Shown here: piece after piece, positions 33,111 to 41,540 of the stretch
How the letters are laid out: the number at the start of each line of letters is the position of its first letter
Position numbering within the stretch: position 1 is the stretch's first letter
NCBI RefSeq assembly: GCF_020164475.1
Contig: NZ_JAIQWX010000023.1
Coordinates: 1 to 60,342, forward strand
Reading direction: 5' to 3'
DNA length: 60,342 nt
Source: Pseudomonas sp. REP124
GTDB taxonomy: Bacteria > Pseudomonadota > Gammaproteobacteria > Pseudomonadales > Pseudomonadaceae
Notes under the pieces: generated by a model
Told to the model about the DNA's origin: nothing
Databases searched by the model: none
The model's input: only the letters and a program-made list of their open reading frames with translations
Translations under genes and position numbers: made by a program

Positions 33111-33435
33111 GTGACTGACGTGCAGGGTCGATTTCCATGAGCATTGCTTCATGAACCATGGTCATCTTCAATCGCTCGCCCTTCCCTCCGGCGCCGCGCA
33201 GGCTTATCTGCGCGGTGAATGGACCGCTTCGCACCTGCATTTCAAGCGCCTGCGCGCCAGCGTCACTGCCAAGCAGAACGGCTTCTGGCAAATAGTTCAC
33301 TGAGCAATCCCGAATACGAATCCACGTACCCAGACATCGGGCGTCAACCCCGTGCCTTGGGTGCATCGTGCTACGTCCGGCTCCTGCCGGGCTGGCAGGA
33401 CGCAACCGCGTCCGGCTCATGATCAGGTTTGCCCC
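33111..33435. other. Gap without clear gene
   Basis: A 50-codon ORF (33151-33303, starting MNHGHLQSLALPSGAAQAYL) has no good ribosome site or recognisable pattern, and the minus-strand ORF through here looks like chance. No REP element, operator copy or clear promoter was found. Confidence 0.5.
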
Positions 33436-34113
33436 ATGAACAATAAAAACGCACTGTTGATCATCGACATGCAACAAGAGGACGGTTTCGTCCTCGAACA
33501 CTTCGACACGGTGGTCGCCAACACCGCCATCCTTCTGGAATCTGCCCGCCACCAACAGATCCCCGTCATCTTTACCCGCCATCTCAACAGGGCCGACGGT
33601 CTAGACCTGCCGCTCGGCGAACCCCTTGACGCCGATGGCGGCCCAAGCAGTTATCGCGCCGATACCCGGCAGATCGAAATCATCGAATCACTCGCCCCAC
33701 AGGCCGATGACACGGTAATCGACAAAGGCCGCTACAGCGCCTTCCACCGCACCGATCTGGACAGTCGGCTCAAGACCCAAAACATCGACACGCTCACCAT
33801 CGGCGGCGTGCTGACCGATGTCTGCGTATTGAGTACGGTGTTCGATGCCTTTGCGCTGGGCTATCGCATTCGTCTGGTCAGCGACGCCTGCACCACGACC
33901 ACCCTGGCCGCGCATTACTCGGCGCTGTTGATCATGGCCAATTGGGTCTATTCGCTGGAAATGCTCACCACTAGCCAATGTCTTCGAGCCTTTGCCCAGC
34001 GCGATTACCTGAGCCTGAATCCCGACCAGCCGGACATGTTCGCCCACCAGCCCCACGAGCTGGAAAGCACCATCGCCCGTCTGCAAGCCAACCTCGTCCA
34101 GGTTCAGGAGTGA
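33436..34113 (+). CDS. Isochorismatase-like cysteine hydrolase (amidase)
   Basis: A 225-residue hydrolase with the complete catalytic triad of the family: Asp11 (LLIIDMQ), Lys97 (DKGRYSAF) and Cys130 (GGVLTDVCVLSTV). The cis-peptide glycine-rich GGVLTD precedes the cysteine. Relatives hydrolyse amides such as ureidoacrylate (RutB), nicotinamide or biuret. Start ATG 33436 is chosen over the extension at 33352. It ends five bases before the second permease gene, so the two are co-transcribed; uptake and amide cleavage of the same compound is likely. The substrate is not identified. Confidence 0.9.
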   Translation: MNNKNALLIIDMQQEDGFVLEHFDTVVANTAILLESARHQQIPVIFTRHLNRADGLDLPLGEPLDADGGPSSYRADTRQIEIIESLAPQADDTVIDKGRYSAFHRTDLDSRLKTQNIDTLTIGGVLTDVCVLSTVFDAFALGYRIRLVSDACTTTTLAAHYSALLIMANWVYSLEMLTTSQCLRAFAQRDYLSLNPDQPDMFAHQPHELESTIARLQANLVQVQE

Positions 34114-34118
34114 TCGCC

Positions 34119-35480
34119 ATGCAAGTCGAGAAAAGAAGCATCGATTTCATCCCGGAAACCGAACGTCACGGCCGTCCGGGTTCGCTGTTCTTCATCTGGT
34201 TCGGCGCCAACATGAACATCACCACCATCGCCTCCGGCGTGTTGCCGGTGGTGATGGGGCTTAACCTGTTCTGGAGCGCTCTGGCCATTCTGATCGGTTC
34301 CCTGGTGGGAGCGATTTTCATGGCATCCCATTCCGCCCAGGGACCGAAACTGGGCATCCCGCAGATGATCCAGAGTCGCGCTCAGTTCGGCGTGATCGGC
34401 GCGGTGTTGCCCTTGCTGTTCGTGATGCTGATTTACCTGGGATTCTTCGTCAGCAACACCCTGCTCGCCGCCCAGGCGCTGGAGTCGGTCAGCCCGCTGC
34501 CGGCCACCGGCAATGTCTACCTGATCGGCGCCTTGTGCTTCGTGGTTGCGCTGTATGGCTACCGGCTGATCCATCGCTTGCAGAAGTTGCTGTCGATCCT
34601 CTCGCTGCTGGTGTTTGCCGCCGCCACAATCCTCGCGTTGCAGCTACCGATCCCGGCCGAACAGTGGCTGCCGACCGGTTTTTCGCTGTCGAAGTTCCTG
34701 GTGGCGGTGAGCATTGCCGTGACCTGGCAACTGTCCTACGCCCCCTATGTCGCCGACTATTCGCGTTACCTGCCCGGCAACACTTCCACCGCTCGGGTGT
34801 TCTGGTTCAGCTACGCCGGCACCGTCAGCGGCGGTGCCTGGATGATGATTCTCGGGGCGATCCTCAGCGTCGGCATCAGCGATTTCTCAAGCAACGTCGG
34901 CGGCCATGTCGCCGGCCTGTTCGGCAGTGGCGCGCTGTTGCTGTTCGCCTTCATCGTTTATGGCCAGGTGTCGATCAACGTGTTCAACCTGTACGGCGCC
35001 TTCATGTCGACCGTGACCGTGATCGAGCCTTTCGCCCGACTCAAGGTCACGCCTCGGGTGCGCTGCGTGTTTATGCTGCTGATCAGTCTGCTGGCGACGG
35101 CGCTGTGCACCATCAGCCAGGATGATTTCATCAGCTTCTTCCTCAACTTCATTTTCTTCATGAGCTACTTCCTGATCCCCTGGACGGCAATCAACCTGGT
35201 GGACTACTACTGCCTGCGCAAAGGCCAGTACCGGATCGATGACATTTTCGATCCCGACGGTGTGTACGGGCGGGTCAACTGGATCGCCTGTGGCAGCTTC
35301 GTGCTGGCGATTGCCCTGGAAGTGCCGTTCATGAACACCACGCTGTATGTCGGTCCCGTTGCTACGGCGCTGGATGGCGTGGACCTGGCGTGGCTGGTGG
35401 GGTTGCTGGTGCCTGCGGTGAGTTATTACGGGTTGATGAAGCGGGCGATTGGCAAGCCGGTTTTGACCAGCACGTCATAA
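34119..35480 (+). CDS. NCS1-family permease
   Basis: A 453-residue inner-membrane transporter with about twelve helices, related to the divergent permease at 29715. It begins IDFIPETERHGRPGSLFFIW and contains AQGPKLGIPQMIQSRAQFG, DYSRYLPGNTS and IPWTAINLVDYYCLRKGQYR. ATG 34119 has CAGGAG eight bases upstream; an extension to 33978 would overlap the amidase gene deeply. Coupled to the amidase, it probably imports that enzyme's substrate or its precursor. NCS1 members move nucleobases, hydantoins or allantoin. Confidence 0.9.
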   Translation: MQVEKRSIDFIPETERHGRPGSLFFIWFGANMNITTIASGVLPVVMGLNLFWSALAILIGSLVGAIFMASHSAQGPKLGIPQMIQSRAQFGVIGAVLPLLFVMLIYLGFFVSNTLLAAQALESVSPLPATGNVYLIGALCFVVALYGYRLIHRLQKLLSILSLLVFAAATILALQLPIPAEQWLPTGFSLSKFLVAVSIAVTWQLSYAPYVADYSRYLPGNTSTARVFWFSYAGTVSGGAWMMILGAILSVGISDFSSNVGGHVAGLFGSGALLLFAFIVYGQVSINVFNLYGAFMSTVTVIEPFARLKVTPRVRCVFMLLISLLATALCTISQDDFISFFLNFIFFMSYFLIPWTAINLVDYYCLRKGQYRIDDIFDPDGVYGRVNWIACGSFVLAIALEVPFMNTTLYVGPVATALDGVDLAWLVGLLVPAVSYYGLMKRAIGKPVLTSTS

Positions 35481-35491
35481 CACTACCCACC

Positions 35492-35592
35492 TGTAGGAGC
35501 CGAGCTGCTCGCGATGGACGTCAACGATGACGCGGGCCGTCTGATTCCCCGCGTTGTCCTGTCGTGCATCGCGAGCAAGCTCGGCTCCTACA
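35492..35592. repeat. REPIN
   Basis: Arms TGTAGGAGCCGAGCTGCTCG... and ...CGAGCAAGCTCGGCTCCTAC then A form an inverted pair with slight mismatch and the usual GGTCAACGATGACG-type spacer. It follows the permease by twelve bases. The rest of the 275-base gap to the next gene has no other feature. Confidence 0.8.
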
Positions 35593-35755
35593 GGGTTCAG
35601 CGTCGAGAAGCTTTGTATCGCAATGTATCTACACTTCCCCGCGATACAAAACGCTTCACCCGCGCGCTTTTCTGAAATAGCCCGGATACCTCCCTGCCCT
35701 TAAATGTGAACCACGGCCTTCACCGCCTGGCCACCACTGAAAAAGGAGCTCCACC

Positions 35756-36814
35756 ATGAACGTGCATTTTTCGAAATCCAACGCCGATAAAAATCGCCGC
35801 CATCTGGTGGGTTCCACTGTTCTTGCCCTGACCCTGGGCGTCCTGGGCGCCATCAATGCCCAGGCGAGCACCACGCCAACCACCGCGCCTGCCGCCGCTT
35901 CCGTCAACGCCGATACCCCGTTCGGCCCGCTCAAGCACATCAAGGCCGGCCTGCTGGACGTGGCCTACGCCGAAACCGGCCCCGCCAATGGCCCGGTGGT
36001 GATCCTGCTGCACGGCTGGCCGTACGACATTCACAGCTACGACGAAGTCGCCCCGCTGCTCGCCGCCAAGGGTTATCGAGTGCTGATGCCTTACGCCCGG
36101 GGTTATGGCGATACCAAATTCCTGTCCGACAAAACCCTGCGCAACGGCCAGCCTGCTGCACTGGCCAGCGACGTGATCGACTTCATGGATGCGCTGAAAA
36201 TCAAACAGGCGGTGCTCGGTGGCTACGACTGGGGCGCTCGCTCGGCGGATATCGTCTCGGCGCTGTGGCCGGAGCGGGTCAAGGCGCTGGTGTCGGTCAG
36301 CGGTTACCTGATCGGCAATCAGGCCGCCGGCAAGAACCCGCTGCCGCCCAAGGCTGAACTGCAGTGGTGGTACCAGTTCTACTTCGCCACCGACCGCGGC
36401 CGCGACGGCTACCAGAAAAACACCCACGACTTCGCCAAGTTGATCTGGCAGTTGGCTTCGCCACAGTGGAAGTTCGATGACGCCACCTACGACCGCAGCG
36501 CCGCCGCCCTGAACAACCCGGATCACGTCGCCATCACGGTCTACAACTACCGCTGGCGCCTGGGCCTGGAAACCGGCGAAAGCAAGTACGACGCCCTGGA
36601 GAAGAAGCTGGCCAAGGCCCCGTCCATCAGCGTGCCGACCATCACCATGGAAGGCGACGCCAACGGCGCGCCGCACCCGAAAGCCGAGGACTATCGCCAG
36701 CGCTTCACCGGCAAATACGAGTACCGGCTGATCTCCGGCGGCATCGGCCACAACCTGCCGCAGGAAGACCCGCAGGCCTTTGCCAAGGCGATCATTGACG
36801 CTGATCACCTGTAA
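35756..36814 (+). CDS. Exported alpha/beta hydrolase, epoxide hydrolase/haloalkane dehalogenase type
   Basis: A 352-residue protein. The N-terminal export signal NRRHLVGSTVLALTLGVLGA (about residues 14-33) contains a twin arginine, and cleavage is likely at AQA-STT. The catalytic domain has the oxyanion motif LLHGWP, the nucleophile Asp in GGYDWGARS, a helical cap rich in Trp and Tyr (QWWYQFYFATD), and a terminal His in GGIGHNLPQEDP. Asp in place of Ser as nucleophile points to epoxide hydrolase or dehalogenase chemistry. AAGGAG precedes the ATG. The natural substrate is unknown. Confidence 0.87.
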   Translation: MNVHFSKSNADKNRRHLVGSTVLALTLGVLGAINAQASTTPTTAPAAASVNADTPFGPLKHIKAGLLDVAYAETGPANGPVVILLHGWPYDIHSYDEVAPLLAAKGYRVLMPYARGYGDTKFLSDKTLRNGQPAALASDVIDFMDALKIKQAVLGGYDWGARSADIVSALWPERVKALVSVSGYLIGNQAAGKNPLPPKAELQWWYQFYFATDRGRDGYQKNTHDFAKLIWQLASPQWKFDDATYDRSAAALNNPDHVAITVYNYRWRLGLETGESKYDALEKKLAKAPSISVPTITMEGDANGAPHPKAEDYRQRFTGKYEYRLISGGIGHNLPQEDPQAFAKAIIDADHL

Positions 36815-36849
36815 GGTCGAGAGGCAAGAAGATCTTCTGGAAAAATGAA

Positions 36850-36886
36850 CGGGTGTTTCTTAAATATTCAGTTTTCGAAACACCCG
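36850..36886. terminator. Hairpin after the exported hydrolase gene
   Basis: CGGGTGTTTC at 36850-36859 pairs exactly with GAAACACCCG at 36877-36886 around an AT-rich loop, 35 bases after the stop. No T-run follows; it may instead be an operator for the next gene. Confidence 0.45.
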
Positions 36887-36936
36887 CCCAGGGATAACTT
36901 GATCGCAAGTCCGGCAAGCGCCGTTGGCCGGTTAAA

Positions 36937-37001
36937 AGATCGCAGCCTGCGGCAGCTCCTACACTTTATCGGTGCACTGGAGCTGCCGCAGGCTGCGATC
37001 T
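36937..37001. repeat. Inverted repeat with perfect 23-bp arms
   Basis: AGATCGCAGCCTGCGGCAGC then TCC at 36937-36959 pairs exactly with 36979-37001. This is another common Pseudomonas intergenic repeat family, distinct from the GAGCGGGCTTGC type. Confidence 0.85.
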
Positions 37002-37050
37002 ATTTTCGCCAATCCTGCCCATTGATTTCTTGCGATCCGAGGTAAGTCCC

Positions 37051-38457
37051 ATGTCTGAACAAAACCTGGCTGTGCACGCGCCCTACAACGGCGCCCTACT
37101 CGGTCATGTCGTCGCGGCCAGCGCGGCCGATGTCGAGCAGGCGCTGAGCGTCGCCCACGGCCTGTATCGCGATCGCAGCCAATGGCTGAGCAAGCCTCGG
37201 CGCATCGAAATCCTGCACCGTGCGGCCCAGTTGATCACCGAACGCAAGGTCGAGATCGCCACCCAGGCGGCCAGCGAGGGCGGCAAGCCGTTGAAGGATT
37301 CTTTGGCTGAAGTGGAGCGCGGTATCGACGGCATCCTCAACAGCATCGAAGTGCTGCGTACCGAGGGTGGTCATGTGATTCCGATGGGCGTGAACGCCGC
37401 GTCGGCCAACCGTGTGGCCTTCACCCAATTCGAGCCGATTGGCGTGGTGGCGGCTGTTTCAGCTTTCAACCACCCGTTCAACCTGATCGTGCACCAAGTG
37501 ATCCCGGCCATCGCCGTCGGCGCGCCGGTGATCGTCAAGCCGGCGGGCAACACCCCGCTGAGCTGCCGCACCCTGATCGATATCCTGACCGAAGCCGGCC
37601 TGCCGCAAGGCTGGGCGCAGATGCTGCTGCCGGCGGACAACACCATCACCGGCAAGCTGGTGTCCGACCCCCGGGTAGGTTTCTTCAGCTTCATCGGTTC
37701 GGCGAAAGTCGGCTGGATGCTGCGTTCGACCCTGGCGCCGGGTGCCCGTTGCGCACTGGAACACGGCGGTGTGGCGCCGGTGATGCTGGCGGCCGATGCC
37801 GATCTGGACGACTCACTGCCGCGCATCGCTCGTGGCGCTTTCTTCCATGCTGGCCAGGTTTGCGTCAGCGTGCAGCGAGTGTTCTGTCACAGCAGCATTG
37901 CCGAGCAGGTGGCCGAGCGCCTGGGCCAACTGGGCGATGCCATGGTAGTCGGCGATCCGACCGATGCCCGAACCGATGTCGGCCCGCTGATCACCGAGCG
38001 TGAAGTCGCTCGCGTCAGCCAGTGGGTGGACGAAGCCGTCGCTGGCGGCGCGCGCCTGATCTCCGGTGGTCGTGCGCTGGGCAACAACTGCTACGCGCCG
38101 ACCGTGCTGCTCAACCCGTCCATCGACTCCAGCGTGATGCAGAAGGAAGTGTTCGGCCCGGTGGTCGCGGTGTATGCCTACGACGATCTGTCTGAAGCGA
38201 TCGGGCTGGCCAACTCGCTGCCCGACTCCTTCCAGGCCGCGGTCTTCACCCAGAACCTGGACACCGCCATGCAGTGTTACCAGGAACTGGACGCCACCGC
38301 CGTGATGATCAACGAAAGCACCACCTTCCGCGTCGACTGGATGCCCTTCGCCGGCGCCCGCCAGTCCGGCCACGGCGTGGGCGGCATCCCTCACACCATG
38401 AAGGAAATGCAGACCGAGAAAATGATGGTCTGGCGCTCCAGGGCCGTGCGCGGCTGA
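37051..38457 (+). CDS. Aldehyde dehydrogenase family protein
   Basis: A 468-residue NAD(P)-dependent aldehyde dehydrogenase. The catalytic cysteine is Cys271 in HAGQVCVSVQRV and the general base Glu237 in CALEHGGVAP (usual context ELGG). The NAD-binding region shows VSAFNHPFN, IVKPAGNTPLS and FIGSAKVGW. The pattern resembles lactaldehyde/succinate-semialdehyde-like members. ATG 37051 has GAGGTAAG upstream; the longer TTG start at 37030 is not needed. It is flanked by repeats and is probably monocistronic. A role downstream of the neighbouring heterocycle or orotate pathways is possible but not shown. Confidence 0.88.
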   Translation: MSEQNLAVHAPYNGALLGHVVAASAADVEQALSVAHGLYRDRSQWLSKPRRIEILHRAAQLITERKVEIATQAASEGGKPLKDSLAEVERGIDGILNSIEVLRTEGGHVIPMGVNAASANRVAFTQFEPIGVVAAVSAFNHPFNLIVHQVIPAIAVGAPVIVKPAGNTPLSCRTLIDILTEAGLPQGWAQMLLPADNTITGKLVSDPRVGFFSFIGSAKVGWMLRSTLAPGARCALEHGGVAPVMLAADADLDDSLPRIARGAFFHAGQVCVSVQRVFCHSSIAEQVAERLGQLGDAMVVGDPTDARTDVGPLITEREVARVSQWVDEAVAGGARLISGGRALGNNCYAPTVLLNPSIDSSVMQKEVFGPVVAVYAYDDLSEAIGLANSLPDSFQAAVFTQNLDTAMQCYQELDATAVMINESTTFRVDWMPFAGARQSGHGVGGIPHTMKEMQTEKMMVWRSRAVRG

Positions 38458-38496
38458 TCAGCGGTCCACCCTTCAATGGGTGGACAACACAAAACC

Positions 38497-38586
38497 TGTA
38501 GGAGCGAGGCTTGCCCGCGAAGGCGTCAGGTCAGTCAATATTTGCTTTGACTGATACACCGCAATCGCGAGCAAGCGCACTCTCGC
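38497..38586. repeat. Degenerate REPIN
   Basis: The left arm TGTAGGAGCGAGGCTTGCCC is intact and the right arm (TCGCGAGCAAGCGCACTCTC) is altered. The spacer GCGTCAGGTCAGTCAA...TTTGACTGATACACCGC is shared with the element at 47249-47339. Confidence 0.7.
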
Positions 38587-38590
38587 AAAT

Positions 38591-38920
38591 TCAGACCAGC
38601 CCCCGGCTACCCGCATACGCCACCACCACCTGATTCAACGCAGCACTCAACTGGCGCTCATCCGCGGTTTCCAGTGCCGCCTCCAGGCTGTCCATGTACC
38701 CCAGCAACTGCGCCTTGACGTGTTGCGCGAACTCGGGGCTGACTTCCTGATCCTCGTAAAACAGCACATACGCACGACAGAACTCGCCGATCACGAAACA
38801 CATTGCCGCGTGTTCGGGGATGCTGCGGATGATCTGCTCGCACTGCACCCGCACGCGTTTGAAGGCGTCGGTGCCGGGCAATGCCTGACGAAACTCCTGG
38901 ACTGCGGTTGTGAAATTCAT
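38591..38920 (-). CDS. Small helical protein of unknown function, last gene of the orotate-type operon
   Basis: A 109-residue protein beginning MNFTTAVQEFRQALPG, almost entirely helical by pattern (FKRVRVQCEQIIRSIPEHAA, CFVIGEFCRAYVLFYEDQEV, FAQHVKAQLLGYMDSLEAAL), with three cysteines and no signal peptide. ATG 38918-38920 is preceded by GAGGAGTACGCC, a strong ribosome site; the longer ORF start lacks this. It begins 20 bases after the dihydroorotase stop, so it belongs to the same transcript. No family is recognised. It could be an accessory, stability or regulatory partner. Confidence 0.72.
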   Translation of the reverse strand: MNFTTAVQEFRQALPGTDAFKRVRVQCEQIIRSIPEHAAMCFVIGEFCRAYVLFYEDQEVSPEFAQHVKAQLLGYMDSLEAALETADERQLSAALNQVVVAYAGSRGLV

Positions 38921-38940
38921 GGCGTACTCCTCGGACCTGG

Positions 38941-40287
38941 TTAACGATCGAATGAAAGGCGCTGGCCGTGCAGGCCGCAGAGAATGGCTGTGCCATCCCA
39001 GACCCGTTGGCCGTTGACGAACGTGCTGACGATGCTCGATGAAAAGGTGCTGCCCTCGAACGGACTCCAGCCGCATTTGGACAGGACTTCGCTGCGCTGC
39101 ACGGTATGTGGCCGGTCCGGATCGACCAGCACCAGATCAGCCGCATAACCCTCGCGCAGAAAACCGCGACCGCTGACGTCGAACAGTTGCGCCGGCGCAT
39201 GACTGACCGCTTCCACCACCCGCTCCAGCGTCAACTCACCGGCAAACACCCGCTCCAGCGCCACTTGCAGGGCGAACTGCACCAGCGGTACCCCCGACGG
39301 CGCTTTCTGGTAAGGGGCGTTTTTTTCTTCGAGCAGATGCGGCGCATGGTCGGTCGCCAGCACGTCGAGGCGACCTTCGGCCAGAGCCCGGACAATCGCC
39401 TGACGGTCACGCTCGCTCTTCACCGCCGGGTTGCACTTGAGCCGCATCCCTAGCCGCTGGTAGTCACTGTCGTTGAAGTGCAGGAAATGCACGCAGGTTT
39501 CGGCCGTGATGCGCTTGCCCTCCAGCGACCCGGGCTCGAACAGCGCCAGCTCTTCGGCGGTGGAAATGTGCAACACATGCAGGCGCGCGTCGTGTTTGCG
39601 CGCCAGGGCAATGGCCAGCCGGGTCGACTTGATGCACGCCTCGCGGGAGCGGATCAGCGGGTGCAGATGCGCAGGCAGGCTCTCGCCATAGCTGCGCAGC
39701 GCCTTTTGCAGGTTTTCCTCGATCATCGGCGAGTCTTCGCAATGGGTAATGATCGTCACCGGCGAGTCGCGGAAGATACCGTTCAACACTGCAGGATCAT
39801 CCACCAGCATGTTCCCGGTAGAGGCTCCCATGAACACTTTGACCCCGGGTGTGCTCTTCGGATCGATCGCGCGGATCGCCTCAAGGTTGTCGTTGCTGGC
39901 GCCCATGTAAAACGCGTAATTGACCACCGAAGATTGCGCCGCGATGGCGTACTTGGCTTCCAGCGAGTCGCGATCCAGCGCTGGCGGCCGGGTGTTGGGC
40001 ATCTCCATGAAACTGGTGATGCCGCCTGCCGCACAAGCCCGGGATTCGCTGGCGATGTCCGCCTTGTGGGTCAGGCCCGGTTCGCGGAAATGCACCTGGT
40101 CATCGATCATTCCCGGCAACAGCCAGAGCCCGGTGGCGTCGATCACCTGCTCCCCGGCGCGGGGATCGAGCGTCGGCGCAATCTGCGCGATCAGCCCGTT
40201 TTCGATCCGCAGATCGCTGCAAAAGCGCTGGCCCTCATTGACCAGCGTGGCGTGGCGAATCAGCCACGAATCAGGTGAAACGGTCAT
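38941..40287 (-). CDS. Dihydroorotase-type amidohydrolase (probably catabolic)
   Basis: A 448-residue class I dihydroorotase-like enzyme. The metal region reads GMIDDQVHFREPG, where Gln replaces the first His of the usual HxH, a variant I associate with Bacteroidetes-type dihydroorotases. The carboxylated Lys lies in GVKVFMGASTGNML; further ligands are in THCED, LHVLHIST and the catalytic Asp in ATDHAPHLLEE. MEMPNTRPP and a complete C-terminus support a working enzyme. It would open dihydroorotate to N-carbamoyl-L-aspartate, the thermodynamically easy direction at higher pH. Its start overlaps the stop of the amidohydrolase gene by four bases. A hydantoin-like substrate is the alternative. 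Confidence 0.88.
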   Translation of the reverse strand: MTVSPDSWLIRHATLVNEGQRFCSDLRIENGLIAQIAPTLDPRAGEQVIDATGLWLLPGMIDDQVHFREPGLTHKADIASESRACAAGGITSFMEMPNTRPPALDRDSLEAKYAIAAQSSVVNYAFYMGASNDNLEAIRAIDPKSTPGVKVFMGASTGNMLVDDPAVLNGIFRDSPVTIITHCEDSPMIEENLQKALRSYGESLPAHLHPLIRSREACIKSTRLAIALARKHDARLHVLHISTAEELALFEPGSLEGKRITAETCVHFLHFNDSDYQRLGMRLKCNPAVKSERDRQAIVRALAEGRLDVLATDHAPHLLEEKNAPYQKAPSGVPLVQFALQVALERVFAGELTLERVVEAVSHAPAQLFDVSGRGFLREGYAADLVLVDPDRPHTVQRSEVLSKCGWSPFEGSTFSSSIVSTFVNGQRVWDGTAILCGLHGQRLSFDR

Positions 40288-41540
40288 AGCGTCAGCTCCT
40301 GCATGGCGTGGTACAGCACTTGAGTCGCTGCAATGAAGTCATCCAGCGCCATCGCCTCGTACGGGTTGTGCGAACCGTGCTGGTTACGGATGAAGAGCAT
40401 GGCGCTGCTGATTCCGGCGTTGGCGAAAACTGCAGCGTCATGCCCTGCACCACTCGGTGTCAGGACGCCTTCCCAGCCATGCTCGCGGGTCGTGCGCACG
40501 AAGGCGTCGACCCAGGGCTGATGCATGGCCGCCGGTTGCGTGTCGATGCGTTTGTCGAACTCGAAACGAACCTGGCGACGCTCCTCGATCCGGCGGATTT
40601 CGGCCTCGATCAAGGCATAAAAGGCGTCCAGCGTAGGTTGATGCAGGCTGCGGATTTCCAGGCTGAAATTCACTTCACCAGGAATGCGCGAGACTGCGTG
40701 ATGAGCGGCGTTGGTGCCCAGGGTGCCTACCGTGACCACCAGATCGCGGCCGTCTTCCAGCCACTGGCCCCACAGCTCGTCGATGTGCGCCACCAGCTCA
40801 CTGACGGCGAAAACCGAATCGTGGCGGTCTTCGCGGGACACGGCCCCGGAATGACCGTCCTCGCCCAGGCAACGCACCCGGTTGTGGCGCAGATTGCCGC
40901 GAATGCCGGGCACGATGCCGATGGCCTGACCCATTTTTTCCAAGGACTCGGCCTGCTCGATATGCACTTCCAGATAGCCGGCGAACTGCTCGCGATCGAT
41001 CAGCCACTGCCGGCTGCGGATCGCCTCCAGGTCCGCGCCCACCGCCTGCATCGCTTCGCCCAGGGTTTGCTGATTGAAGCGGTTGACCAGGGTCAGATCG
41101 GCGGAGGTGAGGCCACCCATCAACGCCCGCGAGCCGATGTAGGACTTGCCGAACCAGGCGCTCTCCTCACCGCGCAGGCCCAGCACACGAATCGGTCGCG
41201 GGGTGCGCACCGCCTCCCGATCCAGCCGGCACAGGCACAGCAATCCTGCGACCACGCCCGCCAGACCATCGTAATTGCCGCCTTGAGGCACCGAGTCCAG
41301 GTGCGAGCCGATCCAGATCGCCGGCTGACCATCGTCATCGGCCCGCTGGAAAATCACGTTACCGGCACGGTCGCTGTGCACCTGCAAACCGTTGTCCCGG
41401 GCGAACTGAGTCAGGTAGTCGATCGCGGCGTTTTCACCGGCGCCATAGCTCTGGCGGGTGATGCCGATTTCCGGGTCCAGGGACAGTTCGCCGATCTCGC
41501 TGAACATCCGCTGTGCCTGCTGTTTCCAGAGCGCGTTCAT
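40284..41540 (-). CDS. M20 carbamoyl-amino-acid amidohydrolase (N-carbamoyl-aspartate hydrolase candidate)
   Basis: A 418-residue metal-dependent hydrolase of the hydantoinase/carbamoylase (HyuC/AllC) family. Zinc-site motifs are GSHLDSVPQGGNYDGLAGV, LRGEESAWFGKSYIGSRAL, LEVHIEQAESLE and the C-terminal SGAGHDAAVFA. Dimerisation-domain segments (VNFSLEIRSLHQP) are present. ATG 41538-41540 overlaps the stop of the dehydrogenase gene; a long extension upstream is only read-through of another frame. Between dihydroorotate dehydrogenase and dihydroorotase, the expected substrate is N-carbamoyl-L-aspartate, giving aspartate, CO2 and ammonia. Allantoate or beta-ureidopropionate are less consistent with the neighbours. 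Confidence 0.88.
   Translation of the reverse strand: MNALWKQQAQRMFSEIGELSLDPEIGITRQSYGAGENAAIDYLTQFARDNGLQVHSDRAGNVIFQRADDDGQPAIWIGSHLDSVPQGGNYDGLAGVVAGLLCLCRLDREAVRTPRPIRVLGLRGEESAWFGKSYIGSRALMGGLTSADLTLVNRFNQQTLGEAMQAVGADLEAIRSRQWLIDREQFAGYLEVHIEQAESLEKMGQAIGIVPGIRGNLRHNRVRCLGEDGHSGAVSREDRHDSVFAVSELVAHIDELWGQWLEDGRDLVVTVGTLGTNAAHHAVSRIPGEVNFSLEIRSLHQPTLDAFYALIEAEIRRIEERRQVRFEFDKRIDTQPAAMHQPWVDAFVRTTREHGWEGVLTPSGAGHDAAVFANAGISSAMLFIRNQHGSHNPYEAMALDDFIAATQVLYHAMQELTL

Noticed and set aside
33151..33303. 50-codon ORF between the monooxygenase and the amidase genes
   Set aside because: Poor ribosome site and no recognisable sequence pattern; kept only as a note on the gap.
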